Shown: positions 16,258 through 25,275, counted from the stretch's first letter. The stretch is DNA of 64,000 nt from Bin87 sp965220055 (GCA_965220055.1 CBDCPE010000004.1:3224001-3288000); one strand, 5' to 3'. The notes: generated by a model from the letters alone, not told the origin. A program made the numbers and translations.

Positions 16258-17361
16258 ATGCGTATCACCAACGTAGAGGCGGATATCGTTCGGATCCCAT
16301 TGAGCACGCGGTTCAGCGGCAGCGTGTACCAGATTGAATCACGGTGCACCATCGTGACTCGGGTCCACACCGACGAAGGGTTGGTGAGCGAGGTCTACTC
16401 CGGGGACGAGCGGACGGGCTACGAGTTACTGAAGGACCTAGTGGTGGGGCCGATGGCGGAGGCCGTGAAGGGTGAGAACCCAATGGCCATAGAGCGGTGC
16501 TGGCAGAAGATGTTCGCGCTGACGCCCCGGATCAGCGACAAGGCGATCGCGATGCGGGCCATCGCGGCCATAGACGTGGCGCTGTGGGACATCACCGGTA
16601 AAGCGCTGGGCGCACCGGTGCGGACGCTGCTGGGTGGGTACGCCGACCGGTCTCCGGTGGTGCGATTCGCGTACTACGTGCAGGGACGGGATACGGCTTT
16701 TATGGTGGAGGATCTCGTACGCCAAAAGGAGCGCGGGATTGGCGGCGTGAAGCTGAAGACGGGCGGCGTCGCGGTAGCTGACGACCTGCTGCGGGTGAGG
16801 GCGATAAGGGACACGCTGGGTGATGATTTCATCATCGTGTGCGATTCGAACCAGGCGTGGACGCTGGAGGAGGCGCTGGAGTTCGCGGGGCCGGCGAAGG
16901 AGATGGGGCTGGCCTGGCTTGAGGAGCCATGCCGGTGGCAGAACGCGGACAACGACATGCGCCAGGTGCGGCTGCGCACTGGCATACCGGTGGCCGCCGG
17001 CCAGGGCGAGAGCAGCTCGTGGGGTGGGCAGCGGCTGATGGACACTGAAGCCGTGGACATCCTGAACATCGACGCGGCGATCTGCGGCGGCATATCGGAA
17101 TGGCGTCGGGTGGCCGGCGCGGCGCAGATGCGAGGCGTCCAGATGGCCCACCACGAGGAGCCGCAGCTGGCGGTGCAGCTACTGCCGGCCCACGCCCACG
17201 GTTTGTTCGTGGAGGTGTTTGAGGAAGAGCGGGATCCGGTGTACTACCAGCTGAACAGCGTGCTCCCGGAGTGGGACAACGGGGAGATCATTGCGCCGAC
17301 CGAGCCGGGAATGGGCCTGCATCTGGATGCGGCGGTACTGGAGGAGTACAAGGTTTATTAG
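16258..17361 (+). CDS. Enolase-superfamily enzyme (mandelate racemase/muconate lactonizing type)
   Basis: A 367-residue enzyme with the N-terminal capping domain (1-115) and the TIM-like barrel. Catalytic pieces: KLK at 165-167 (KxK base), metal ligands D196 (CDSNQAW), E222 (WLEEP) and E251 (AGQGES), and a histidine pair near 298-299 (AHHEEP) on the opposite face. That constellation fits the mandelate racemase subgroup: racemases and acid-sugar dehydratases. Substrate is unknown. It is the last intact gene before the IS block, whose first piece begins 13 bases after the stop codon. Confidence 0.9.
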   Translation: MRITNVEADIVRIPLSTRFSGSVYQIESRCTIVTRVHTDEGLVSEVYSGDERTGYELLKDLVVGPMAEAVKGENPMAIERCWQKMFALTPRISDKAIAMRAIAAIDVALWDITGKALGAPVRTLLGGYADRSPVVRFAYYVQGRDTAFMVEDLVRQKERGIGGVKLKTGGVAVADDLLRVRAIRDTLGDDFIIVCDSNQAWTLEEALEFAGPAKEMGLAWLEEPCRWQNADNDMRQVRLRTGIPVAAGQGESSSWGGQRLMDTEAVDILNIDAAICGGISEWRRVAGAAQMRGVQMAHHEEPQLAVQLLPAHAHGLFVEVFEEERDPVYYQLNSVLPEWDNGEIIAPTEPGMGLHLDAAVLEEYKVY

Positions 17362-17373
17362 ACGGTAGTCTCA

Positions 17374-17436
17374 GAGGGTGTCTAAAAATGAGGAAGGCAG
17401 GCCAGTCTGCGCAGGGTGAGGCCGGTCATTGCGATG
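17374..17436 (-). mobile_element. Orphan right-end fragment of the IS5-type element, inverted
   Basis: These 63 bases are the reverse complement of the last 63 bases of the complete copy at 18254-19130, from the terminal repeat GAGGGTGTCTAAAAA inwards to CATCGCAATG. Target-type trinucleotides TCA (17371-17373) and TAA (17437-17439) flank it. The fragment is exactly the piece missing from the 3' end of the adjacent copy 1. Confidence 0.85.
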
Positions 17437-17439
17437 TAA

Positions 17440-18250
17440 GAGGGTGTCTAAAAAGGTTGAAATTGGGGTGGAGGTATCCAGGCGTGATAAGGGTGTTGGT
17501 CGTAACGTGGGGGTATGAAACGACCAGCCTATCCCAGCGACCTCAGCGACCGAGAATGGCAACTGCTCGAGCCCCGGTTGCCACCGCCCAAACCGGGCGG
17601 CCGACCCATCACCTACCCCCGGCGGGAGATCGTCAACGCCATCCGCTACGTGCTGCGCACTGGGTGCTCCTGGCGGATGCTGCCCCATGACCTGCCGCCC
17701 TGGCGCATTGTCTTCCATTACTTTCGCACCTGGCGTCGTGATGGCACCTGGCAACGGGCACATGACACCCTGCACGCCGAGCTGCGCCAGGCTCAGGGTC
17801 GCCAGGCCAGTCCCAGCGCGGCCATCATCGACAGCCAATCGGTGAAGACCACGGAAAAAGGGGGCCTCGGGGTTACGACGCCGGCAAGAAGGTGAAGGGC
17901 CGCAAACGCCACATCGTGGTGGATACCCTGGGACTGCCGCTGGCGGTGGCAGTGCACCCTGCCGATATACAGGACCGGGACGGCGCCCGGCTGGTGCTGA
18001 TCCGACTGTTGGGGCGGTTCCCTCGACTACAGCTGATCTGGGCTGATGGGGCCTACGGCGGCAAATTGGTAGAGTGGGCCAGGACGGTGGGCGGCTGGAC
18101 CCTGGAGTTGGTGCGGCGTCCACCACAGCAACATACTTTTCAGGTGCTGCCTCGGCGGTGGGTCGTGGAACGCACCTTTGGTTGGCTGAACCTGCAACGA
18201 CGGTTGAGCAAGGACTACGAAGCATTGTGTGAAACCACCGAAACTTGGAT
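17440..18250 (+). mobile_element. IS5-family element copy 1, lacking its 3' end
   Basis: Left terminal repeat GAGGGTGTCTAAAAA at 17440 and two overlapping transposase frames, nearly identical to copy 2. The copy stops at GGAT (18250), where copy 2 begins after TTA, so the last 63 bases and the right terminal repeat are gone. Flanking trinucleotides of TNA type suggest the IS1031-like group. Confidence 0.88.
17515..17895 (+). CDS. IS5-family transposase, first frame (copy 1)
   Basis: N-terminal half of an IS5-type transposase (126 residues): an N-terminal helical domain with SDREWQLLEPRLPPP, the YVLRTGCSWRMLP motif, and the first catalytic Asp in AIIDSQSVKT near residue 107. Ribosomes probably shift by -1 at the run of five A and five G (17855-17864) to join the second frame, giving RGYDAGKKVKGRKRHI across the junction. 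Identical arrangement in copy 2 speaks for a programmed shift rather than a mutation. Confidence 0.85.
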   Translation: MKRPAYPSDLSDREWQLLEPRLPPPKPGGRPITYPRREIVNAIRYVLRTGCSWRMLPHDLPPWRIVFHYFRTWRRDGTWQRAHDTLHAELRQAQGRQASPSAAIIDSQSVKTTEKGGLGVTTPARR

Positions 18251-18254
18251 TTAG
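17892..18254 (+). CDS. IS5-family transposase, second frame (copy 1, C-terminus cut)
   Basis: C-terminal half: KGRKRHIVVDTLG, the second Asp in LIWADGAYGG and the DDE glutamate in RRWVVERTFGWLN. The reading frame ends with a TAG made by the first bases of copy 2, so about 18 residues normally at the end (compare copy 2) are replaced by a stop right after ETWI. All three catalytic residues remain. Confidence 0.8.
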   Translation: MKGRKRHIVVDTLGLPLAVAVHPADIQDRDGARLVLIRLLGRFPRLQLIWADGAYGGKLVEWARTVGGWTLELVRRPPQQHTFQVLPRRWVVERTFGWLNLQRRLSKDYEALCETTETWI

Positions 18255-18328
18255 AGGGTGTCTAAAAAGGTTGAACTTGGGGTGGAGGTATCCAGGCGTG
18301 ATAAGAGCGTTGGTCGTAACGTGGGGGT

Positions 18329-18709
18329 ATGAAACGACCAGCCTATCCCAGCGACCTCAGCGACCGAGAATGGCAACTGCTCGAGCCCCGGTTGCCACCG
18401 CCCAAACCGGGCGGCCGACCCATCACCTACCCCCGGCGGGAGATCGTCAACGCCATCCGCTACGTGCTGCGCACTGGATGCTCCTGGCGGATGCTGCCCC
18501 ATGACCTGCCGCCCTGGCGCATTGTCTTCCACTACTTCCGGACTTGGCGTCGTGATGGCACCTGGCAACGGGCACATGACACCCTGCACGCCGAGCTGCG
18601 CCAGGCCCAGGGTCGCCAGGCCAGTCCCAGCGCGGCCATCATCGACAGTCAGTCGGTGAAGACCACGGAAAAAGGGGGCCTCGGGGTTACGACGCCGGCA
18701 AGAAGGTGA
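18329..18709 (+). CDS. IS5-family transposase, first frame (copy 2)
   Basis: Same 126-residue product as in copy 1, with the first catalytic Asp in IIDSQSVKT. The run A5G5 at 18669-18678 is the presumed -1 slippage site leading into the frame that starts near 18706. Confidence 0.85.
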   Translation: MKRPAYPSDLSDREWQLLEPRLPPPKPGGRPITYPRREIVNAIRYVLRTGCSWRMLPHDLPPWRIVFHYFRTWRRDGTWQRAHDTLHAELRQAQGRQASPSAAIIDSQSVKTTEKGGLGVTTPARR

Positions 18710-19122
18710 AGGGCCGCAAACGCCACATCGTGGTGGATACCTTGGGACTGCCGCTGGCGGTGGCAGTGCACCCTGCCGATATACAGGACCGGGACGGCGC
18801 CCGGCTGGTGCTGATCCGACTGTTGGGGCGGTTCCCTCGACTACAGCTGATCTGGGCTGATGGGGCCTACGGCGGCAAATTGGTAGAGTGGGCCAGGACG
18901 GTGGGCGGCTGGACCCTGGAGTTGGTGCGGCGTCCACCACAGCAACATACTTTTCAGGTGCTGCCCCGGAGGTGGGTGGTGGAACGCACCTTTGGTTGGC
19001 TGAACCTGCAACGGCGGTTGAGCAAGGACTACGAAGCGTTGTGTGAAACCACCGAAACCTGGATCTACATCGCAATGACCGGCCTCACCCTGCGCAGACT
19101 GGCCTGCCTACCTCATTTTTAG
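18706..19122 (+). CDS. IS5-family transposase, second frame (copy 2)
   Basis: C-terminal half (138 residues) with LIWADGAYGG and RRWVVERTFGWLN carrying the remaining catalytic residues, and an intact C-terminus YIAMTGLTLRRLACLPHF that copy 1 lacks. It is probably made only as a frameshift fusion with the upstream frame. Confidence 0.85.
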   Translation: MKGRKRHIVVDTLGLPLAVAVHPADIQDRDGARLVLIRLLGRFPRLQLIWADGAYGGKLVEWARTVGGWTLELVRRPPQQHTFQVLPRRWVVERTFGWLNLQRRLSKDYEALCETTETWIYIAMTGLTLRRLACLPHF

Positions 19123-19130
19123 ACACCCTC

Positions 19131-19920
19131 TTAGTCTATCTCGGTCCAACGCGCTAGTCTGACTTCACCGACCCTGCAAGCAGCAAGCACCAGAAACTCA
19201 AAAGCCAACTTCGTTGACGGCCATGCAGTGGTCTCCCGGATTTTTTGGACGGAACCGCCAACCTCAGCAAATGGGAGCGCCTTCTGGTGCTGTACTCGCT
19301 GGGATGTCTTGGGTAGAGCGGCAATCACGGCCTCACCCGCGGGATTGTCTGTCCGATGCCCTTCTGCTATTGACCATCGCATGATCGCAGATATTCGCTC
19401 GCGCACCTTCGTTGCCGTCTCGCGTTTGGTGTTCCAGATCGGCGTCAGCGCGGCCAGCACGTCAGCCGTGCTGATCTCCGAGACCGGCTTGCTACCCAGC
19501 GTGGGAATGACGTAGTTATTCAAAGAGGAACGCCATTGCCTGGCGATCCGGGGATTCGCCCACCCTTCCGTGTGTACCTCGATCACCGTTTCAACGGCTT
19601 CAACAAACCTCGGTATCGGCTTGGCTGGCTTCTGAGGATCTACGCCTTCCATTACCGCCCGGCGATTTAAGTGCCTTGGCGCGTGCCGCTGCCAGCGTCA
19701 CCAAAGGATAGCCGCCCAAGCCCAGGTCGTGCGACTTCCCGCCGACGTGCAACCGCTGCGACCAGGATTTTGCCGGCCGTCCACCCCACCCCTTTTTGAC
19801 CACGAGGGAGAGCCCATAACTGCCCGGCCCGTCCGAATATCGCCCTGGGGTCTTCACCGCCTTTACAAAAGCCGCTGCCAAAGGCCGTGGCCCTCCCTCG
19901 TTTCTCTTACCGCGCTCCAC
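19131..19920 (-). pseudogene. P4-type tyrosine integrase, frameshifted and truncated by the IS
   Basis: The N-terminal part (from 19920) is the DUF4102 arm-binding domain: FVKAVKTPGRYSDGPGSYGL, then SWSQRLHVGGKSHDLGLGGYPLVTLAAARAKAL. A one-base frame change near 19660 leads into the core-binding domain (EGVDPQKPAKPIP, VREHISA-like helix) and the start of the catalytic domain, AACRVGEVRLARW, which holds the first catalytic Arg. The gene is then cut by the IS5 copy at 19130; a TAA at the junction ends it. The Lys, His-x-x-Arg and Tyr residues are missing, so it cannot recombine. It shows that an integrative element once occupied or bordered this site. No tRNA gene was found beside it. Confidence 0.85.
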
Positions 19921-20221
19921 AGGGTTACCTCTATTGTTACCACATTTGTTACCACAAATAGAGTGAATATAAGAGAACGTCGGTGAAACGTGAAGGAACT
20001 ATAATCAAGGCAATTCCCGAATAGAACAGAATGTTCGTGCTACTTATTGGTCCTGTATGGTCATTCGTGAAACTCTAATACGGTATTCTCCAGAGGTACC
20101 ACATCCACCCTCCTGCAAGTACCGGGGCGGCCTAACGGCCGCCCCGGATTGCTGTCTGCCCCCGTGTTATTATGGCGCCGCAATCACACCAACCTGCCGG
20201 AAACGAAGGAGGGCATGGTAA
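19921..20221. other. Gene-free interval left of the hydrolase gene
   Basis: Apart from the hairpin at 20122-20147, nothing recognisable is seen: no tRNA, no good open frame. It is A+T-richer than its surroundings in the first 150 bases, in keeping with the 5' flank of an integrase gene and a possible old attachment region. Confidence 0.4.
20122..20147. terminator. Strong GC hairpin
   Basis: CCGGGGCGGCC/GGCCGCCCCGG, an 11-bp perfect stem with a TAAC loop, lies 75 bases before the hydrolase start. Such a stem would stop transcripts from either side, though no T-run follows on either strand. Confidence 0.5.
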
Positions 20222-21022
20222 ATGGCGACAGGCACCCTAGCATGGACCGAACAAACCGTGGAGGCAGCGGGCGCCCAGCTGCAAGTCGTCACGGGCGGCA
20301 GCGGTGATCCCCTGCTCATTCTTCACGACGAATTTGGACACCACGGCCAACTCCGCTACCACGAGGCTCTGGCCCAGGATTTCAGCCTGCACATTCCGCG
20401 CCATCCCGGATTCGGCGCAACCGAGCGTCAGGAATGGGTCATGAATATGCGTGACCTGGCGGGGTGGTACCTGGAGGCCCTGGACGACCTTAACCTCGGA
20501 CCGGTGAACCTCATGGGCTTTTCGCTGGGTGGCTGGCTGGCTGCGGAGATGGCCACCATGTCGCCAGGCCAATTCCGGAAACTCGTGCTCGTTGCGCCGG
20601 CCGGCATTCGGCCGCCCACCGGAGAGATATTTGACATGTTCCTGGCAGTGGCCGAGGAATATCTCACCGTTGGCTTCAACGATCCAGAAAATGCCCCTGA
20701 ATTCCGGGACGTCTGCCCAGAGGAGCCCTCCGCGGAGCTTGCCGAAGCCTGGGCGGTGGCAAGGGAGGAAGCGTGTCGCCTGAGTTGGCGGCCTTACATG
20801 CACTCCCTGAGCTTGCCCCATCTGGTCCATCGCCTCAAGAGTGTGCCGACCCAGATCATCTGGGGGCAGCAGGACAATATCGTTCCAGCGTCCGCCGGCC
20901 AGATTTACCATGACTCCATTCCCGGCTCGCGGCTCGACATCCTTGATTCGTGTGGGCACCGTCCCGAACTGGAAAAGACCGACGAATTCGTGGCCCTCGT
21001 GAAGGGGTTCCTATCCGCCTAG
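20222..21022 (+). CDS. Alpha/beta hydrolase
   Basis: A 266-residue serine hydrolase of the alpha/beta fold. The nucleophile is in GFSLGG (about 98-103), the acid in GQQDNIVP (about 220) and the histidine in CGHRPE (about 245). An oxyanion segment LHDEFG replaces the usual HGxxG. It sits directly upstream of a luciferase-like oxidoreductase and an amidohydrolase on the same strand with gaps of 56 and 102 bases, so a joint catabolic pathway is plausible. GGAGG lies nine bases before the ATG; an out-of-frame ATG at 20215 is ignored because it gives no homologous protein. Confidence 0.9.
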   Translation: MATGTLAWTEQTVEAAGAQLQVVTGGSGDPLLILHDEFGHHGQLRYHEALAQDFSLHIPRHPGFGATERQEWVMNMRDLAGWYLEALDDLNLGPVNLMGFSLGGWLAAEMATMSPGQFRKLVLVAPAGIRPPTGEIFDMFLAVAEEYLTVGFNDPENAPEFRDVCPEEPSAELAEAWAVAREEACRLSWRPYMHSLSLPHLVHRLKSVPTQIIWGQQDNIVPASAGQIYHDSIPGSRLDILDSCGHRPELEKTDEFVALVKGFLSA

Positions 21023-21036
21023 CGATTCCTTCGCTA

Positions 21037-21045
21037 TGGTAAAAT
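21037..21045 (+). promoter_or_regulatory. Extended -10 element before the luciferase-like gene
   Basis: TGG followed by TAAAAT (21040-21045) makes a TGn extended -10 box; a clear -35 is missing. It lies 34 bases before the ATG at 21079, with AAGGAG between. Confidence 0.4.
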
Positions 21046-21078
21046 CCGGCCGTACCCGGAACCGCAAGGAGAATCGAC

Positions 21079-22359
21079 ATGTTCATTGGATATTTTACGG
21101 AAAGGCCCTACCAGGATCCCAAATCCGGGTATTTCGGCGCAACCGGCAAGTCGATCATGGACCTCAACGTCAGCAATGAAATCTACGATGCCGAGCTGGG
21201 CGCCCATTTGTACAACCGCTACCTGGACGAAAAGATCTACGCTGAGGAGATGGGGTTCGACGGCCTGATGCTCAACGAGCACCACAGCACGCCGTTCTGC
21301 ATGGGCGGCGCCATGAACGTGGAAGCTTCGGTTCTCGCCCGCATCACCAACCGCGCCAAGATAGTGCTGTTGGGCAACATACTTCCCCTGTGGGACGACC
21401 CGCTGTGGCTGGTCGAGCAGTTGTCCATGATTGACATGATCTCGCACGGTCGCCTGGTATCGGGATGGGTTCGGGGCACCGGTCGCGAAAGCGTGGCACA
21501 CAACATCGAACCCCACTACAACTGGGAGCGGTTCAAGGAAGCCCACGAGCTGATCGTGAAGGCATGGACAACCCCTGGCCCGTTCCGCTGGGAAGGCAAG
21601 CACTACCACTTCCGTCACGTCAATCCGTGGGTCAAGCCTTACCAGAAACCACATCCTCCCATCTGGCTACCGGGAGTGGTTAGCCGCGACTCGTTGATCT
21701 GGGCGGCCGAGCAACGGATCCCCTACATCATGCTGGCCACCGAGATGGAACCCACCAAGCAGGCGTTCCAGATTTACCACGACACCGCTGCTGAGCTGGG
21801 CTACGAGTCCGGGCCGCAGAACATCGGTTACCTGTGGAAGGTCCACGTCGACGAGACGGAAGAACTCGCCGAGCAGACCGGCCGGAAGTACGTACAGGGA
21901 CCCAGCAACCCGTTCCTCGCCGGCAACGAGGGCACGACCAACCAGGCCCTGCTGCATCTCCCCGGACTGACCTCACGCCGGCGAGTTTTGCCCACCACGT
22001 CCGTGGCGACGGCGGCCCGCGGCGGCAGCGCCGGCCCCGGCGGTGTCCTATCGCGACCCTACGAGCAGCAGGTCGAGGACTACACGATCATCTCCGGCAC
22101 CCCCGACACCGTCATCCCCAAGATCCGTCACGTGCTGGAAACCATCCGCCCGGGCAGCATCTTCTTCTGGGATGGCGACGGCGCCATGACCCACGACGAC
22201 GCCATGCGCAGCCTGCGCCTCATGGGACAGGAAGTGTTGCCCGCGGTTCGAGAGATTGCCAAAGAACTGGATTTGCCGGGACCCTTTGAAGTGGACCCGG
22301 CCACCGGCAAGCCCTACGTCGCGAACCCGGCTCCCGCCGAGGTGGCCGCTGACGACTAG
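21079..22359 (+). CDS. LLM-class flavin-dependent oxidoreductase
   Basis: Luciferase-like monooxygenase (PF00296) of 426 residues using FMNH2 or F420H2. Diagnostic segments are EEMGFDGLMLNEHHS near 57-71, NRAKIVLLGNILPLWDDPLWLVEQL near 91-115 and HGRLVSGWVRGTGRES near 123-138. A lineage-typical insert of about 40 residues (near 280-320) occurs before the last barrel strand, and the C-terminal 40 residues are Pro/Ala-rich. It shares a strand with the hydrolase upstream and amidohydrolase downstream. Substrate is unknown; large sets of such paralogues are a known trait of SAR202-type Chloroflexota. Confidence 0.92.
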   Translation: MFIGYFTERPYQDPKSGYFGATGKSIMDLNVSNEIYDAELGAHLYNRYLDEKIYAEEMGFDGLMLNEHHSTPFCMGGAMNVEASVLARITNRAKIVLLGNILPLWDDPLWLVEQLSMIDMISHGRLVSGWVRGTGRESVAHNIEPHYNWERFKEAHELIVKAWTTPGPFRWEGKHYHFRHVNPWVKPYQKPHPPIWLPGVVSRDSLIWAAEQRIPYIMLATEMEPTKQAFQIYHDTAAELGYESGPQNIGYLWKVHVDETEELAEQTGRKYVQGPSNPFLAGNEGTTNQALLHLPGLTSRRRVLPTTSVATAARGGSAGPGGVLSRPYEQQVEDYTIISGTPDTVIPKIRHVLETIRPGSIFFWDGDGAMTHDDAMRSLRLMGQEVLPAVREIAKELDLPGPFEVDPATGKPYVANPAPAEVAADD

Positions 22360-22461
22360 GACTCACCCATACGCTCTGCATCCGCGCCTCTCCCAACCCG
22401 GGGGAGGCCGTTTGCTATCGCCCACCTTGAATTTCGCCGACACCCGACACGGAGCGTGACC

Positions 22462-23478
22462 ATGCCTTACGGAGACAATGACTGGTTGGCCCTCACCGCC
22501 GAGCCCGCCCTTGAGCCGGGCCTGCCCATCTGCGACGCTCACCACCACTTCTGGGACTTCCGCATGGACCGGGTCCCCTACCACCGCTATCTGCTGGATG
22601 AATTGGCCGCAGATGTGAACAGCGGACATAACGTGCGCTCCACTGTGTTCCTGGAAGCCCGATCCATGTACCGGCCGGACGGACCGGAAGAGCTGCGGCC
22701 GGTAGGCGAGGTCGAGTTCGTCCAGGGCATCGCCGCCGCCAGCGCCACCGGCCTGTATGGGCCAACCAGGGCCGCCGCCGCCATCATCGGCCACGCGGAC
22801 CTCGCCCTCGGCGACGATGTGGCCCACGTCCTCGACGCGCTCCAGGCGGCCAGCCCCAACCGATTCCGCGGTATCCGGTACAACGCGGGTTGGGACCCCA
22901 ATCCTGAGCTGGACAGCCGCTCCGTCGAGCACAAGTTGGCCGACCCGCAGTTGCGCGCCGGCGCCCGGGTTCTCGCCGACCGGGGCCTGGTCTACGAAAA
23001 CGTCGTTTACTTCCCGCAACTCGCCGAACTGGCCGAATTCGCGCGGGCCGTGCCCGACCTGACCATCGTGTCCAACCACATCGGCGGCCTGATCCGCGTC
23101 GGCCCTTACGGCAACCGGGACGACGAGGTTATGCCGGCCTGGAGGGACGGCGTGGCCGCGCTGGCCCAGTGTCCCAACGTGGTGATGAAGCTCGGCGGCG
23201 TGGGCCAACCACGGTACGGGTTCGACTGGCACACGCGGACCACGCCCATAGGCTCGGAACAACTGGCACAGGAGATGGGACCCCTGATCACCTACTGCAT
23301 TGACCAGTTCGGACCCGACCGCTGCCTGTTCGAAAGCAACTTCCCGCCGGACAAGGTCTCCTTCTCGTACAACGTCATGTACAACGCCTTCAAGCGCATG
23401 ACGTCGGGTTACTCAGCCAGCGAGCGCGCCGCCATGTTCCACGACAACGCGGCTCGGGTCTACAGCATCAACGTGTAA
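22462..23478 (+). CDS. Amidohydrolase-2 family hydrolase
   Basis: Metal-dependent hydrolase of the amidohydrolase_2 family (PF04909), akin to 2-pyrone-4,6-dicarboxylate and sugar lactone hydrolases. Markers are CDAHHHFWDFRMDRVPYHRY near 21-40, SNHIGG near 204, and the terminal motif ESNFPPDK near 290-297, where the metal-binding Asp of the classic motif is replaced by Asn-Phe-Pro. ATG at 22462 is preferred to the GTG at 22456 because GGAG is eight bases away. The IS630-type element starts 48 bases after the stop codon. Confidence 0.88.
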   Translation: MPYGDNDWLALTAEPALEPGLPICDAHHHFWDFRMDRVPYHRYLLDELAADVNSGHNVRSTVFLEARSMYRPDGPEELRPVGEVEFVQGIAAASATGLYGPTRAAAAIIGHADLALGDDVAHVLDALQAASPNRFRGIRYNAGWDPNPELDSRSVEHKLADPQLRAGARVLADRGLVYENVVYFPQLAELAEFARAVPDLTIVSNHIGGLIRVGPYGNRDDEVMPAWRDGVAALAQCPNVVMKLGGVGQPRYGFDWHTRTTPIGSEQLAQEMGPLITYCIDQFGPDRCLFESNFPPDKVSFSYNVMYNAFKRMTSGYSASERAAMFHDNAARVYSINV

Positions 23479-23526
23479 CCGTCAGTGGCCAGATAGAAGC
23501 GTTGCCGAACTTGCGGCCGAAGGCTA

Positions 23527-24761
23527 AACCAAAGCCAAGGTGAAATGCGCAGAAGCATGGGGTAAAGTTGTAGGGGAGTTGGGTTAATCCGTCTTGGAGT
23601 GAGAGAGGGGATGGTGATGGGGGTGAGGGAGATGGAGCGGTTCCTGGAACAGTGGCAACTGGATGCCAGGGATTTGCGCCGGCGGATGATTCGGTCGCCG
23701 ACGCCCCGGGAGCGGGAACGGTGGTTACGCCCTGTTGCTGCTGGCCCAAGGTTGGACGGGTTCGGCGGTGGCCGAGGCCCTGGAACGGGACCCCCACACC
23801 ATTGGCCGATGGGCCGCCGCCTTCGGCGAGGACGGTCCCGCAGCCTTGATTTTCGAGCAGTCCGGGGGTTCCCCCCGCCCTCGGTGAGGCGCAGCGGGCG
23901 GAGTTGAGGGCAGCAGTGCAGGAGTTGCCCGCCAAGTCGGACATCGGTCTGGCCAACTGGAACTGGAAAGTGGTGCGGCAGTTTGTCCTGGAGCGGTTCG
24001 GCATCAGCCTGAGCCGCAGCAGTTGCCTGAACTATCTGCACCGGCTGGGATTCGTGCTCCAGCGCCCCAAGAAACGACTGGTCAAGGCTGACGAGCAGAA
24101 GCGGGAGTCCTTCGTGGCGGAGTATGCCGCCCGGTGGGACGAGGCGCACCGGTCCGAGGCCAGGATCTTCTTCGCTGACGAGGCCCATTTCCGGGCGGAC
24201 GCCGAGTTGCGGGGCAAGTGGGTGGTCCAGGGAGCGCTGGCCTTGGTGGACTCCAGCAGCCCGCGCTATGGCGAAAAGGCCAGCTATTACTCGGCGGTGT
24301 GCCTGGAGACTGGGGAAGTGGAGTGGATGGAGCTGGAAGGGAACAGCAACTCAGAAACATCGGCCGTGTTCCTGAGACAGTTAAGAGAGCAGCACGCCGG
24401 GCCGCTGAATGTGATCTGGGACAACGCACCGGCGCACCGTGGCGAGTCGGTGCGGCAGTACCTGCGGGCGCCCGGCCTGGGCTTGCGGCTGATGAACCTG
24501 CCGAGTTACAGCCCGGACTTCAACGCCGATGAGGCGGTCTGGGGCTGGGTGAGGGAGGAAGCGACCGGGAACCTGTGCCTGGGGACCAAGTCCCTGGTGC
24601 AGGAAAGGGTCGGAAACTTCCTTGCCTCGCTGGCCAGCCGGAAAGAGGAGGTGAAACGGCGCTGCCGCACCGTCCTGCAATCAAGGGCCGAAGGGCTGCT
24701 GCGGGACTCCCAGCCCCCTTCCCAACCCACGGCAAATGCACATCCCACCTTGGCTTTGGTT
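23527..24761 (+). mobile_element. IS630-type element (1235 bp)
   Basis: Terminal repeats start AACCAAAGCCAAGGTG at 23527 and end with the complement at 24761, matching over about 25 bases with three mismatches. TA dinucleotides at 23525-23526 and 24762-24763 are the expected IS630/Tc1-type target duplication. Confidence 0.9.
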
Positions 24762-24764
24762 TAG
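23611..24764 (+). pseudogene. IS630-type transposase with two frame breaks
   Basis: The N-terminal helix-turn-helix starts in one frame (MERFLEQWQLDARDLRRRM), must skip one base near 23727 to read ALLLLAQGWTGSAVAEALER and IGRWAAAFGEDGPAAL, and skip again at the C6 run near 23873 to enter the long catalytic frame (from about 23888). That frame has DEAHFRADAELRGKW, VIWDNAPAHRGE and SPDFNADEAVWGWVRE, the DDE triad of IS630. The stop TAG at 24762-24764 is formed by the TA target duplication. One slip could be programmed; two make inactivation likely. Confidence 0.8.
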
Positions 24765-24865
24765 TTAAAGCCGCGGGAACCGGCTTACCGCGTTTCACGC
24801 CGTCTGAAATTCACAAATGCCCTATTTACATGGCAAACAGTTAGTTGCCACGAATGTGGTCTCCA

Positions 24866-25249
24866 ATGATCGAAGGGACTTTTGCGTGGGTCAAGGATAA
24901 CCCTGAAGTTGTCGCCCTGATCGCCTCCTTGGCTGGCTTGGTTGCAATCTATGCCGGGGCTAAGATCATAGGCAAGGATGTATTCTGGCTGCTCAAACGA
25001 ACGGGCAAAATAAGAGCATTAGCAGCGGTCGTTATCGGGATTTCTGGCTCGCTAATCCACTCGGCAATCGATGGAGCTAAGTCGACGTGTCAGCGCGGAC
25101 TGCAGACTGGCGACTTATTGTGGTTCCGATATGCCAGGAGAAGGGAAATGCATTTGCGATTTGATGGTGCCCTCAAAAACATCTTGCTTCATGAGGGCTT
25201 ACCTAGGGGGTGTCGTCAAAACAGTGAGAGGGTGGTAAATTGCCGGTAA
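24866..25249 (+). pseudogene. Small membrane protein gene cut by an IS
   Basis: Two hydrophobic helices (VVALIASLAGLVAIYAGAKI and RALAAVVIGISGSLIHSAI) and a soluble tail of unknown family. The IS5-type element inserted after 25205, so the last 14 or so residues are read from IS sequence. Its upstream region was replaced by the IS630-type element, and the start (ATG 24866, or in-frame codons 12-21 bases earlier) is therefore uncertain. Confidence 0.5.
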
Positions 25250-25275
25250 CAGGGAGAGTGTGGAAGGTGGGGAGT

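Larger units (their letters stand above)
18254..19130 (+). mobile_element. Complete IS5-family element, copy 2 (877 bp)
   Basis: Terminal inverted repeats GAGGGTGTCTAAAAA at 18254 and its complement ending at 19130, with TTA on both sides (18251-18253 and 19131-19133) as the target duplication. A 3-bp TNA target is typical of the IS1031 group of IS5. Its right side abuts the truncated integrase gene. Confidence 0.92.

Noticed and set aside
19921..20221. A tRNA gene as integration target of the P4-type integrase
   Set aside because: No T-loop GTTCGA-type sequence or clover-leaf was found near the integrase start.
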